The notes under the pieces: generated by a model
The model's input: the letters and a program-made list of their open reading frames with translations, nothing else
The model's database searches: none
Told to the model about the DNA's origin: nothing
Program-made: the position numbers and the translations under genes
Assembly: GCF_900116195.1 (NCBI RefSeq)
Contig: NZ_FOZW01000001.1
Location: 496,001-560,000, forward strand
DNA length: 64,000 bases
Direction: 5' to 3'
DNA from: Alloyangia pacifica
GTDB taxonomy: Bacteria; Pseudomonadota; Alphaproteobacteria; Rhodobacterales; Rhodobacteraceae
In this document: in pieces, positions 46,642-55,256 of the stretch
How the letters are laid out: every line of letters begins with the position of its first letter
Position numbering within the stretch: the stretch's first letter is position 1

Positions 46642-47412
46642 ATGGCTCTCCCCGAGTTCACCATGCGCCAGCTGCTTGAAGCAGGCGTGCACTTCGGCCA
46701 CCAGACGCAGCGTTGGAACCCCCGCATGGGCGAGTTCATCTACGGTGCGCGCAACGGCATCCACATCATGGACCTGACGCAGACCGTCCCGATGCTGGAC
46801 GCTGCTCTGAACGCCATCCGCGAAACCGTTGCCAAGGGTGGCTCGGTTCTCTTCGTCGGCACCAAGCGCCAGGCTCAGCAGCCGATCGCCGAAGCCGCAG
46901 AGAAGTGCGCACAGTTCTACATGAACCACCGCTGGCTGGGCGGCACGCTCACCAACTGGCAGACCGTTTCGCAGTCGATCCAGCGCCTGAAGACCATCGA
47001 TGAGCGCATGGAAACCGGCGCCGAAGGTCTGACCAAGAAAGAGCGCCTCGGCATGGAGCGCGACCAGACCAAACTGCAGGCGTCGCTCGGCGGCATCCGC
47101 GAAATGGGCGGTCTTCCCGACATGCTGTTCGTCATCGACGTCAAGAAAGAAGCGCTGGCAGTTGCCGAAGCCAACAAGCTGGGCATCCCGGTCGTCGCCG
47201 TCGTCGACACCAACTGCTCGCCCGAAGGCGTCGACTACATCATCCCCGGCAACGATGACGCGGCCCGCGCCATCTCGCTCTACTGCGACCTCGTCTCGCG
47301 CGCAGCCCTGGACGGCATGACCGGCCAGATGGAAGCCGCTGGTGTCGACCTCGGCGCCCTCGAAGACGCGCCGGCAGAAGAGCTGCTCGCCGAAGCAAAC
47401 GCCGGCAAGTAA
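46642..47412 (+). CDS. rpsB: 30S ribosomal protein S2
   Basis: 256 residues with the S2 signatures [20 protein letters not shown] at the N-terminus, [12 protein letters not shown], and [24 protein letters not shown] cut by the central domain. It is part of the 30S body near the S1 site and is essential. AAAGGATAT lies upstream of the ATG. It is followed after 172 bp by tsf, the usual rpsB-tsf pair. Confidence 0.97.
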   Translation: MALPEFTMRQLLEAGVHFGHQTQRWNPRMGEFIYGARNGIHIMDLTQTVPMLDAALNAIRETVAKGGSVLFVGTKRQAQQPIAEAAEKCAQFYMNHRWLGGTLTNWQTVSQSIQRLKTIDERMETGAEGLTKKERLGMERDQTKLQASLGGIREMGGLPDMLFVIDVKKEALAVAEANKLGIPVVAVVDTNCSPEGVDYIIPGNDDAARAISLYCDLVSRAALDGMTGQMEAAGVDLGALEDAPAEELLAEANAGK

Positions 47413-47420
47413 GCCGGTCG

Positions 47421-47447
47421 CGCCCGCCGCGCATCGCGGGGCGGGCG
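47421..47447 (+). terminator. GC-rich attenuator-like hairpin between rpsB and tsf
   Basis: CGCCCGCC (47421-47428) pairs with GGCGGGCG (47440-47447), 9 bp after the rpsB stop. Without a T run it is likely a partial attenuator or RNA protector that sets the rpsB/tsf ratio. Confidence 0.5.
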
Positions 47448-47584
47448 TCGCGTGACCAACGCGCCGGGCCGGGACCGCCAGATCGGCGAGACGCCCACTG
47501 TCGCGAAAGCGTCACGAAATCATGACAGGAGCGGGTGGCCCGGGGCAGGGCCGCCCCACCGGATTTGAGATGAGGAGAGCCGAG

Positions 47585-48460
47585 ATGGCGATCACTGCTG
47601 CACAGGTTAAAGAACTGCGCGAGATGACCGGCGCAGGCATGATGGATGCCAAGAAAGCGCTGACCGAGACCGACGGTGACATGGAAGCGGCCATCGACTG
47701 GCTGCGCACCAAGGGCCTCGCGAAAGCCGCCAAGAAGTCCGGCCGCACCGCGGCTGAAGGCCTCGTGGCCGTTGAAGTCAACGGTGGCGTTGGTGTCGCC
47801 GTCGAGGTGAACGCCGAGACCGACTTCGTTGCCAAGAACGCCGAGTTCCAGGCGATGGTCAGCGACATCGCGGGTGCTGCCCTGACCGTCGACAGCGTGG
47901 AAGCGCTGAACGACGCCGAGATCGGTGGCAAGAAGGTTGCGGACGTCATCACCGACAAGATCGCCAAGATCGGCGAGAACATGACCCTGCGCCGCATGGC
48001 GAAGATCGAAGGCGAGACCGTTGCAAGCTACGTGCACAACGCGGCAGGCGCTGGCCTCGGTCAGATCGGCGTGCTGGTTGCCCTGACCGGCGGCAGCGAA
48101 GAGTTCGGCAAGCAGGTCGCGATGCACATCGCAGCCACCAACCCGGCCTCGCTGAACGAAGCCGAGCTTGACCCGGCCATCGTCGAGAAAGAGCGCCAGG
48201 TCCAGATCGACATCGCGCGCGAGTCGGGCAAGCCCGACGCCGTGATCGAGAAGATGATCGTCGGCCGCATGAAGAAGTTCCTCGCCGAAGTCACCCTGCT
48301 GGGCCAGCCCTTCGTGGTGAACCCCGACCTGACCGTCGAGCAGGCTGCCAAAGAGGCAGGCGCCACGATCACCGGCTACGTCCGCCTGCAGGTTGGCGAC
48401 GGCATCGAGAAGGTCGAAGAGGATTTCGCGGCAGAAGTGGCCAAGGCTGCTCAGGGCTGA
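47585..48460 (+). CDS. tsf: Elongation factor Ts
   Basis: 291-residue guanine-nucleotide exchange factor for EF-Tu. The N-terminal UBA-like domain contains [19 protein letters not shown], followed by [10 protein letters not shown], the conserved segment that displaces Mg and GDP from EF-Tu. ATG at 47585 follows GAGGAGAG. A strong intrinsic terminator follows. Confidence 0.97.
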   Translation: MAITAAQVKELREMTGAGMMDAKKALTETDGDMEAAIDWLRTKGLAKAAKKSGRTAAEGLVAVEVNGGVGVAVEVNAETDFVAKNAEFQAMVSDIAGAALTVDSVEALNDAEIGGKKVADVITDKIAKIGENMTLRRMAKIEGETVASYVHNAAGAGLGQIGVLVALTGGSEEFGKQVAMHIAATNPASLNEAELDPAIVEKERQVQIDIARESGKPDAVIEKMIVGRMKKFLAEVTLLGQPFVVNPDLTVEQAAKEAGATITGYVRLQVGDGIEKVEEDFAAEVAKAAQG

Positions 48461-48483
48461 TCGCCCTTCCGCACTCCGAACCG

Positions 48484-48512
48484 AAAGGGGCGCCTTGTGG
48501 CGCCCCTTTTTC
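48484..48512 (+). terminator. Intrinsic terminator after tsf
   Basis: Perfect 11-bp stem AAAGGGGCGCC/GGCGCCCCTTT (48484-48494 and 48499-48509), loop TTGT, followed by TT. Confidence 0.92.
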
Positions 48513-49181
48513 TGTGGGGAGCGTCCGAATTTCCGAAAGACAACCTCACGGGCCGCCGGTGCTGGGTATCGCGCGCTGGACCCGTGCGCCGGGCAGAGGT
48601 GAGCCGCAATCCCGCTGGTCCTGTCCGGGCCATCTGCGTTTCATAAGATCGATCGGTGCGCCGCATATCTTTCGGCCAATTTCCGGGACTAAGGTCCACT
48701 GATCTGGTGCTCGGGAAAATCCTGCCTGCAACGATCCTGAAACGACACGGAGCCGCCCCGAAGGACGGCTCCGATCACCTGATGTTTTCGGCACCCCAAA
48801 AACATTTGGGGATGAGGCCAGGGCGCCGATACAGGAGCGCCAAGCCGCACCCAGGCAAAAATTTCCCAGGTTCGACTCGGCTCCGGCGATGCCGGGAGGC
48901 TGGCAGGGCCCCGAAATCACGGGGAATAACAGTCTCGAGTTCCATGGCCAAAGCCACCACTCACGGAACAGTCTGAGTTTGCATCGTCGGGCGACGTAGG
49001 GGAAGGGGGCGTCGAGGCAGAGGTGTGATTTAGATCGAATTCTGGAAAGATTTCTGCCACAGTTTCACGAAAGTGAAAACTTTGAATAAGTAACTCTGAA
49101 TCCGCCGCATTTTAGAGCAGCGAGGGTGCGAATTGTTTCGCCATTCGATTCGAGTTGTGAAAAAAGTTAACTCTTTTACTC
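48513..49181. other. 669-bp gene-free region between tsf and the luxR-type gene
   Basis: No protein-like open frame. It contains two separate perfect hairpins, CGGAGCCG/CGGCTCCG (48748-48755 and 48766-48773) and CCCCAAA/TTTGGGG (48794-48800 and 48805-48811), neither followed by a T run. The last 150 bp are strongly AT-rich. It may be a decayed gene or hold a non-coding RNA. Confidence 0.5.
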
Positions 49182-49943
49182 TTATATACCTAGAGTGAAC
49201 ATTTGGTTAAGAAATGTCGCCTTTGCGACAGCTTGAGCCGTCGTTTCCACGTTGAGTGTGTCTCTTGCGCGACGCAGATGCTTTTCCACGGTGGCCTGTG
49301 TGAGCCCCATGATTTGCGCAATGTCCTGCATCGTCTTGCCGTCGCCGACCCATTCCAGGGCCTCGCGCTGGCGCGGGGTCAGCGACTGATCGGGTGGAAT
49401 GTAGGGTAGGGTGAGTATGCGCAGGTGCAGGACGTTGTTGTGCAGCAGCAGCGTATCGCCATGCGCGGCCCAGATGCGGTCGACCTCGTCCTGTGACATG
49501 CCGGGGCGGGCGGTGAGCGCGATGGCGCCCTTGGCGCGATGCGAGAGCGACTTGAAGCCGATGGTATAGCCGGCGGTGACCTGCTGCGCGGCGTTGAAGG
49601 CAATCACGCGGCGTGCATCCTCGTTCAGCGCGCCGCGCGCAAGGGCCTCGGACGTGACTGCCCAGGACCGTGGGCCGTCGTTTTCCAGCGCCCAGCGAAC
49701 CATCGGTGAATGGCGGTAGAGGCCGTTGCCGATGAATTCCCGCGTATAGGCGGGCCGGTGATTTGTGAGCACGAGAAAATCGTTCGGATCCCCGAGCGAG
49801 GTCGGCGTGCGGTAGCGGGTAAACCCGTAAAGAAGACGATCGAACCCGAAGTCGGCCATCCGTGCCACATGCATCGACCAGGCGGTCTCGATGCTGTCTG
49901 CATTGGTCAGCGCCAGCAGATGGGCCCGATCGTCCGGGGTCAT
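49182..49943 (-). CDS. LuxR-family solo regulator with autoinducer-binding-like domain
   Basis: 253 residues. The N-terminal half (about 15-165) has the Autoind_bind fold; the C-terminal LuxR HTH is LTPRQREALEWVGDGKTMQDIAQIMGLTQATVEKHL in its conserved parts (PRQREALEW, TQATVEKHLRRA). At the acyl-homoserine-lactone pocket the canonical Asp-Pro pair appears as Ser-Pro in LYRHSPMVRW, suggesting a different ligand. There is no luxI gene in the window. It follows aroQ by 2 bp and is therefore co-transcribed with a shikimate-pathway gene. Confidence 0.85.
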   Translation of the reverse strand: MTPDDRAHLLALTNADSIETAWSMHVARMADFGFDRLLYGFTRYRTPTSLGDPNDFLVLTNHRPAYTREFIGNGLYRHSPMVRWALENDGPRSWAVTSEALARGALNEDARRVIAFNAAQQVTAGYTIGFKSLSHRAKGAIALTARPGMSQDEVDRIWAAHGDTLLLHNNVLHLRILTLPYIPPDQSLTPRQREALEWVGDGKTMQDIAQIMGLTQATVEKHLRRARDTLNVETTAQAVAKATFLNQMFTLGI

Positions 49944-49945
49944 CG

Positions 49946-50383
49946 CTAGCGGTCCAGGTGCGAGACCAGCGCGTCCATTGCCAGCGTGTAGCCGCGCGGC
50001 CCGAAGCCGCAGATCACGCCGAGCGCGACCTTGGCGATGTAGCTGACATGGCGAAACTCTTCGCGCGCGTGGACGTTCGACAGGTGCAGTTCGATGGTCG
50101 GCACCTCGGCGGAGCTGATCGCATCCATCAGGGCGACCGAGGTGTGGGTGTAGGCGCCGGCGTTGAGGATGATGCCGTCCTTGGTGCCGCGCGCGGCGTG
50201 GATCGCGTCGATCAGCGCGCCTTCGTGGTTGCTCTGCGCGAAGTCGAGCGAAACGCCGAGCGTCTCGGCGTGGGCGCGGCACATGGCCTCGACATCGGCG
50301 ATGGTCGTACGTCCGTAGACCTCTGGCTGGCGCAGGCCAAGCAGGTTGAGGTTGGGGCCGTTGAGAATGAGCAGCGAATGCAT
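49946..50383 (-). CDS. aroQ: 3-dehydroquinate dehydratase, type II
   Basis: 145-residue type II dehydroquinase, third step of the shikimate pathway. The start [22 protein letters not shown] holds the catalytic lid arginine and Tyr23; [14 protein letters not shown] and [17 protein letters not shown] contain the substrate-binding Asn and catalytic His. The luxR-type gene starts 2 bp after its stop. Confidence 0.96.
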   Translation of the reverse strand: MHSLLILNGPNLNLLGLRQPEVYGRTTIADVEAMCRAHAETLGVSLDFAQSNHEGALIDAIHAARGTKDGIILNAGAYTHTSVALMDAISSAEVPTIELHLSNVHAREEFRHVSYIAKVALGVICGFGPRGYTLAMDALVSHLDR

Positions 50384-50447
50384 GGAAAGTCTCCGGTAGT
50401 TCCTGCCCAGATAGCGCGCGCGTGATCGGCTTGTCCAGAAAACCCGC

Positions 50448-51050
50448 TCAGCGCGGTCCGTGTGGCCGGTGCTTGCGGAGCATGACGCCCGCAGCGAGGG
50501 CGACGGCGAGTGCCGCCAGCAAGGTGGTCACGTCGCTCGACAGTTCGGCGATCTGCGGGATGAACGGCGCGAAGCTTGCGCCGAGCGCCATGTAGCTGCT
50601 CGCCCATACGATTTCTCCGGCGAGGTCGGCCAGCGAGAAGCGCAGCCAGCTCAGGCCGCCGGCGCCGGCAACCACGTTCATCGCCGGTCCCAGCGGTGCG
50701 ATCAGCCAGCGCGACAGGAACACGGCCATCGGGCCACGGGCGGCCAGAAGCGCAAGCGCGCGTTTCGTGGTCGTATCGCTCCGCTGCGCGACTCTGGGGC
50801 CCAGCAGCCGTCCCAGCCAGAAACCGAGCTGGTCGCCGAGCAGCGCTGCGCAGAGCGCCGTGAGCGCCGCGGCGACGACCGGCAGTTCACCGGCCGCGGC
50901 GAGCGTTCCTGCGACCAGCACCATCAGCGAGGCCGGAAGCATCGGAACCCCGAGCGAGGCAAGCATGACGGTGCCTCCAAGCACCGGCAGCCCAAGCTCC
51001 GGCAGCAGTGCCAGCACGGTGTCGCTGAAGCTGCCGCTGACCTCGGTCAT
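50448..51050 (-). CDS. DedA-family membrane protein
   Basis: 200-residue inner-membrane protein with about five hydrophobic segments. The DedA (SNARE-associated) core is visible in [14 protein letters not shown] and [21 protein letters not shown], the conserved GxxxG/arginine region. Members act as lipid or undecaprenyl-phosphate flippases and affect membrane energetics. The start overlaps the small upstream gene (4 bp). Confidence 0.82.
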   Translation of the reverse strand: MTEVSGSFSDTVLALLPELGLPVLGGTVMLASLGVPMLPASLMVLVAGTLAAAGELPVVAAALTALCAALLGDQLGFWLGRLLGPRVAQRSDTTTKRALALLAARGPMAVFLSRWLIAPLGPAMNVVAGAGGLSWLRFSLADLAGEIVWASSYMALGASFAPFIPQIAELSSDVTTLLAALAVALAAGVMLRKHRPHGPR

Positions 51051-51373
51051 TGCTTTTGCGCCTCGATGACCGCGGAGACCTCGATGAGAAGCTGCGCCAG
51101 CGGCTCTTCGCGCAACTCGGCGATTTCCTCGAGGCTGAGCGGCTCTCCGGGTTGCGGCGTGAGGCCGAGCGCCGGGCCGAGGCTGTGGTGCGGCAGGTGA
51201 TGCGAGCGTTCGAGGTAGCCGAGCGTCATCCAACCCTCGGGCGCGACGTTGCGATGCGACGGATCGGCCCAGTAGAGCGCGTGACGCACGGTGCGCACGC
51301 CGACAAAGGTCGCGGCGATCAGCGCGAGGGCGAGAATGGCGATCAGGATACGGCGGGCGGGCGTTCTGCGCAT
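51047..51373 (-). CDS. Small membrane-anchored protein of unknown function
   Basis: 108 residues. One N-terminal hydrophobic segment (about 9-28, RILIAILALALIAATFVGV) followed by a soluble part with HHLPHHSLGPALGL, histidine-rich and possibly metal-binding. I recognise no family. It overlaps the dedA-like start by 4 bp, so the two are co-translated and may function together in the membrane. Confidence 0.7.
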   Translation of the reverse strand: MRRTPARRILIAILALALIAATFVGVRTVRHALYWADPSHRNVAPEGWMTLGYLERSHHLPHHSLGPALGLTPQPGEPLSLEEIAELREEPLAQLLIEVSAVIEAQKQ

Positions 51374-51480
51374 GATCCGAGGATGCGAATGTTTTCGCGT
51401 TCAGTCAAAGAGATAAAGCGGTGCGTTCAGACATCCATCGATGGATTTAGAAACCATAATACCAATTATAAGATATCGAT

Positions 51481-51505
51481 GTGCGGGGCTCCGGGGACCC
51501 CGCAC
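51481..51505 (-). terminator. Intrinsic terminator of the oxidoreductase gene
   Basis: GTGCGGGG (51481-51488) pairs with CCCCGCAC (51498-51505). It lies just beyond the oxidoreductase stop (51521), and the minus-strand sequence that follows is AT-rich (ATCGATATCTTATAA). Confidence 0.6.
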
Positions 51506-51520
51506 CGATGTTTTGCGCGT

Positions 51521-52531
51521 TCAGACACGCACCAGTTGCTTGCCGAGGTTTGCACCGCTCATCATGCGCAGGAATGCCTCGGGCATCCGCTCGAACCCCT
51601 CCAGAACGTCCTCGCGGTAGCGGATATGCCCCTCGGCCTGCCATTGCTGCAGATGCCGGAACGCCTCGGCGCGCTTGTGCCACCAGTCAAAGACGATGAG
51701 ACCTTCGATCCGCGCACGGGTCACGATGAGCCGCGCGCTGGCACGCAGGCCGATGTCCTCGCTCGCGGGCTTGTCCACCACGGCGATGCGGCCGCAGATG
51801 ATCGCGCGCGCGCGTGTGGCGAGCTGCGAGAGCGCGACGTCGTGGATGTGCCCCCCGGTATTGTCCCAGAAGACATCGATCCCCTGCGGACAGGCCTCGG
51901 TGAGCTTTTCGGCCATCTGCGGGTCGCGGTGCGAGATAGCGACATCGAAGCCCAAATCCCTGCAGTAGTTCAGCTTTTCCTCGCTTCCCGCGATGGCGAT
52001 CACGCGCGCGCCCATGAGCTTGGCGATCTGACCGACGATCTGTCCGACCGCGCCCGAGGCCGCCGAGACCACCACCGTTTCGCCCGGCAGCGGACGGCCG
52101 ATCTCGGTAAGCCCGACGTAGGCCGTCAGGCCCGGCATCCCCAGCCAGGACAGCGCGGCCTGCGGCGGCACACCCTCGGGCACGCGGTTGGTGGCCTGTG
52201 ATCCCGGCAGGTCTGGGCTCAGCACCGCGTGGGTCTGCCAACCCATCTCCATGCTCTCGGCCAGGTCTCCGACCTTCCAGCCCGGATGCGCCGAGGCGAT
52301 CACCTCGCCGACGCCACCGCCCTGCATCACGCCGCCCGGCGCGACGCCCGCGGCATAATTGGCTCCTGGGCTGATCCGTCCGCGCATGTAAGGATCGAGC
52401 GAAAGCCATTGGGTTTTCACCAGAATCTGCCCCGGATGCAGCTCGGCGATCGGCGCTTCCTCGAGCCGCCAGACGTCTTCGGTCGCCGCGCCCTGCGGGT
52501 AGTGGTCGAGCACCCATTTGCGGTTCATCAT
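51521..52531 (-). CDS. NADP-dependent zinc-free MDR oxidoreductase (YncB/CurA-like)
   Basis: 336-residue medium-chain dehydrogenase/reductase of the leukotriene-B4-dehydrogenase type. SLDPYMRGRIS is the signature N-terminal segment; GETVVVSAASGAVGQIVGQIAK is the NADP-binding fold, and GIDVFWDNTGG the conserved third motif. No zinc ligands are present. These enzymes reduce alpha,beta-unsaturated ketones or aldehydes with NADPH. ATG at 52531 or 52528. Divergent from psuK. Confidence 0.9.
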   Translation of the reverse strand: MMNRKWVLDHYPQGAATEDVWRLEEAPIAELHPGQILVKTQWLSLDPYMRGRISPGANYAAGVAPGGVMQGGGVGEVIASAHPGWKVGDLAESMEMGWQTHAVLSPDLPGSQATNRVPEGVPPQAALSWLGMPGLTAYVGLTEIGRPLPGETVVVSAASGAVGQIVGQIAKLMGARVIAIAGSEEKLNYCRDLGFDVAISHRDPQMAEKLTEACPQGIDVFWDNTGGHIHDVALSQLATRARAIICGRIAVVDKPASEDIGLRASARLIVTRARIEGLIVFDWWHKRAEAFRHLQQWQAEGHIRYREDVLEGFERMPEAFLRMMSGANLGKQLVRV

Positions 52532-52646
52532 CGCTTTCGCCCTTCTATGGTCCTGTATTTCGCGCTTTTTCGCCGATGGCCTAGCAGTGCCGGCAGCATG
52601 CATCAATCCTCTTGCCCCGGACCGGTGGCTCGGTCACAAGAACAGC

Positions 52647-53540
52647 ATGAGCAGCACCCCCGATATCCTCTGCATCGGCTCCGTCCTGTGGGACGTGATC
52701 GGCCGGTCCGCCAGCCACATGCGCCAGGGATCCGACGTGCCCGGTCGCATCACCCGCCTGCCCGGCGGCGTGGCGATGAACATCGCGATGACCCTGACCC
52801 GCTTCGGCCTGACGCCGGGCCTGCTGAGCGCCGTTGGCCAGGATCCCAACGGGCACGAGCTCGTGGATGCCTGCGAGCGACTTGGGTGCATCACGGAATA
52901 TCTCTATCGTTCCGAGGACTTGCCGACCGACATGTACATGGCGGTCGAAGGTGCGAACGGGCTGATCGCGGCGATTGCGGATGCCCATTCGCTGGAACAA
53001 TCCGGCGCCCGCATCCTTGCGCCACTGATCGACGGTCCGCTCGGCTCCGCCGAGAACCCCTGGACCGGGCCCGTCGCGCTCGACGGCAATTTGACGCTTG
53101 GGCTGCTGGAAGAGATCGTCCGCCTGCCCGCCTTTGCCGCCGCCGACCTGCGCATCGCCCCGGCGAGCCCCGGCAAGGCCGAGCGGCTGACGCCCTTCCT
53201 GCGCGCCGGTCGCGGCGTGCTCTACGTGAACCTCGAGGAAGCCGGGCTGCTCTGCATGCAGAGCATCGACAATTCCAGCGATGCCGCGAGCGCCCTGGTG
53301 GCACGTGGCGCGTCACGGGCGCTGGTCACCGATGGCGGCAAACCCGCGTCGGATGCCACCTCCGAGGGGGTGATCTCGGAATGCCCGCCCGAGGTGCTTG
53401 TCACCCGCGTGACCGGCGCGGGCGACACTTTCATGGCGGCGCATATCGCCGCCGAACTGCGCGGTGCCGACCGTGCCAGCGCGCTGCATGAAGCGCTGGC
53501 CGCCGCCGCGACCTACGTATCCGGAGACGTGACTTCATGA
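52647..53540 (+). CDS. psuK: Pseudouridine kinase (PfkB family)
   Basis: 297-residue ribokinase-like enzyme. The N-terminal substrate loop GGVAMNIAMTLTRFG and the C-terminal anion-hole/catalytic motif VTGAGDTFMAAHIA (catalytic Asp in GAGD) are complete. It phosphorylates pseudouridine for degradation of modified RNA nucleosides. Function is inferred mainly from coupling to psuG, whose ATG overlaps its stop by 4 bp. The start (ATG at 52647) has only a weak ribosome-binding site. Confidence 0.85.
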   Translation: MSSTPDILCIGSVLWDVIGRSASHMRQGSDVPGRITRLPGGVAMNIAMTLTRFGLTPGLLSAVGQDPNGHELVDACERLGCITEYLYRSEDLPTDMYMAVEGANGLIAAIADAHSLEQSGARILAPLIDGPLGSAENPWTGPVALDGNLTLGLLEEIVRLPAFAAADLRIAPASPGKAERLTPFLRAGRGVLYVNLEEAGLLCMQSIDNSSDAASALVARGASRALVTDGGKPASDATSEGVISECPPEVLVTRVTGAGDTFMAAHIAAELRGADRASALHEALAAAATYVSGDVTS

Positions 53541-54454
53541 CCCTCGTGCATCTTTCCGCCCCCGTTGCCGACGCCCTTGCCAAAGGCGCGCCGGTGGTGG
53601 CGCTGGAATCGACCATCATCACCCATGGCATGCCCTGGCCGCAGAACCTCGAGATGGCGCGCAAGGTCGAACAGACCATCCGCGACGGTGGGGCCACCCC
53701 GGCGACCATCGCGGTGCTCGAGGGCAAGCTCTGTGTCGGGCTCGACGCCGCCCAGCTCGAGGCGCTGGCGCAGACCAAGCACGCGGCGAAACTGTCGCGC
53801 GCCGACATGGCGGTCTGCATGGCGCGCGGCGGCACCGGTGCGACCACCGTGGCGGCGACGATGATTGCGGCGCGCTTGGCGGGTATCGAGGTGTTTGCCA
53901 CCGGTGGCATCGGCGGCGTACATCGCGGCGCCGAGGAGAGTTTCGACATCTCCGCCGACCTGCAGGAGCTGGCGCAGACCCCGGTCACCGTGATTGCCGC
54001 CGGGGCCAAGGCCATTCTCGATCTGTCGAAGACCATGGAAGTTCTTGAAACCCTTGGTGTTCCGGTGATCGCCTACGGTCAGGACCAGCTGCCCGCCTTC
54101 TGGTCCCGCGAGGCCGGGATCGCAGCACCCTTGCGGCTCGACACGGCCCGCCAGATCGCCGAGGCGCACCGCATGCGCGGCGCGCTCGGCCTTCCCGGCG
54201 GCCAACTCGTTGCCAACCCGATCCCCGAGGGGGCGGAGATCCCGCGCGAGACGATGATGCCGATCATCGCCCGCGCCATGGAAGATGCCAACGCTCACGG
54301 GATCCACGGCAAGGCCGTGACCCCCTACCTGCTGCAGCGCATCTTCGAGCTGACCGAGGGCCGCTCGCTGGAAAGCAATATCGAGCTGGTGCTGAACAAC
54401 GCCCGCCTCGGCGCGGCCATCGCGACCGAAATGAGCGCCCTGCCCGTCAAGTAA
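53537..54454 (+). CDS. psuG: Pseudouridine-5'-phosphate glycosidase
   Basis: 305-residue enzyme that splits pseudouridine 5'-phosphate into uracil and ribose 5-phosphate. Conserved stretches are VALESTIITHGMPWPQN, MARGGTGATTVAATM, ATGGIGGVHRGAEESFDISADLQEL in its pieces, and VIAYGQDQLPAFWSRE, spanning the metal- and phosphate-binding site. It forms a two-gene pseudouridine-catabolic operon with psuK. A strong GC hairpin follows. Confidence 0.95.
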   Translation: MTLVHLSAPVADALAKGAPVVALESTIITHGMPWPQNLEMARKVEQTIRDGGATPATIAVLEGKLCVGLDAAQLEALAQTKHAAKLSRADMAVCMARGGTGATTVAATMIAARLAGIEVFATGGIGGVHRGAEESFDISADLQELAQTPVTVIAAGAKAILDLSKTMEVLETLGVPVIAYGQDQLPAFWSREAGIAAPLRLDTARQIAEAHRMRGALGLPGGQLVANPIPEGAEIPRETMMPIIARAMEDANAHGIHGKAVTPYLLQRIFELTEGRSLESNIELVLNNARLGAAIATEMSALPVK

Positions 54455-54472
54455 GCCACGGCTTTGGTCACA

Positions 54473-54507
54473 CGCTCGCGCGCCCATTGTGAAGCGGCGC
54501 GCGAGTG
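54473..54507 (+). terminator. GC-rich hairpin after psuG
   Basis: CTCGCGCGCC (54475-54484) pairs perfectly with GGCGCGCGAG (54496-54505), extended by a C-G and a G-T pair to 54473/54507, with an 11-nt loop. No T run; a factor-dependent stop or RNA protector. Confidence 0.5.
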
Positions 54508-54545
54508 CCTAGGTTATTCCGGAAACCTCTTTCTCCGGAACAAGA

Positions 54546-55241
54546 ATGAACACCCCCTTCGACGACAAGCCCCGCCGCCCCGGTATCTTTGCAAAGCTCC
54601 GGGCGAGCTTTCTGACCGGGCTGGTGGTCATCGCCCCGGTCGGCCTGACGATCTGGTTGATCTGGACCCTCTTCGGCTGGGTCGATGGCTTCGTGCTGCC
54701 GCTGGTGCCGCAGCGCTTCAATCCCGAGGAATACATCGGGATCAACCTGCGCGGCGTGGGCGTGATCTTCTTCCTCGTCTTCACCATTCTCGTCGGCTGG
54801 ATCGCCAAGGGCCTGATCGGCCGCTCGATGATCCGCTTCGCCGAGACGCTGGTGGACCGCACCCCGGTGGTGCGCTCGATCTACTCGGGCATCAAGCAGA
54901 TCGCCGAAACGGTCTTTGCCCAGTCCGAGCGCAGCTTCGAGAAGGCCTGCATGGTGCAATACCCGCGCAAGGGCATCTGGGCGATCGGCTTCATCTCGAC
55001 GCAGGCCAAGGGCGAGATCCTCGCGCGCTCGGACGTGATGGGCGAGCTGATCTCGGTCTTCGTGCCGACGACGCCGAATCCGACTTCGGGCTTCCTGCTC
55101 TACTTTCCGGCCGAGGATGTGGTGGAGCTCGACATGAGCATCGAGGACGCGGCCAAGCTTGTGATCTCTGCAGGTCTCGTCTACCCGCCTGAAAAGCCGG
55201 GCGACGCGCCCAAGGTCGAAGCGGTGCGCCGCGCCGGGTGA
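54546..55241 (+). CDS. DUF502 membrane protein
   Basis: 231 residues. Two membrane spans (about 23-45 and 70-95) are followed by a cytoplasmic domain with the family segments DRTPVVRSIYSGIKQIAET, GIWAIGFIS and TTPNPTSGFLLYFP. DUF502 proteins are conserved across bacteria and in plants (LCV-like), linked to envelope or trafficking functions, but the biochemical role is unknown. Convergent with udgX at a 15-bp gap. Confidence 0.88.
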   Translation: MNTPFDDKPRRPGIFAKLRASFLTGLVVIAPVGLTIWLIWTLFGWVDGFVLPLVPQRFNPEEYIGINLRGVGVIFFLVFTILVGWIAKGLIGRSMIRFAETLVDRTPVVRSIYSGIKQIAETVFAQSERSFEKACMVQYPRKGIWAIGFISTQAKGEILARSDVMGELISVFVPTTPNPTSGFLLYFPAEDVVELDMSIEDAAKLVISAGLVYPPEKPGDAPKVEAVRRAG

Positions 55242-55256
55242 TGCCACGGCCCGGGA

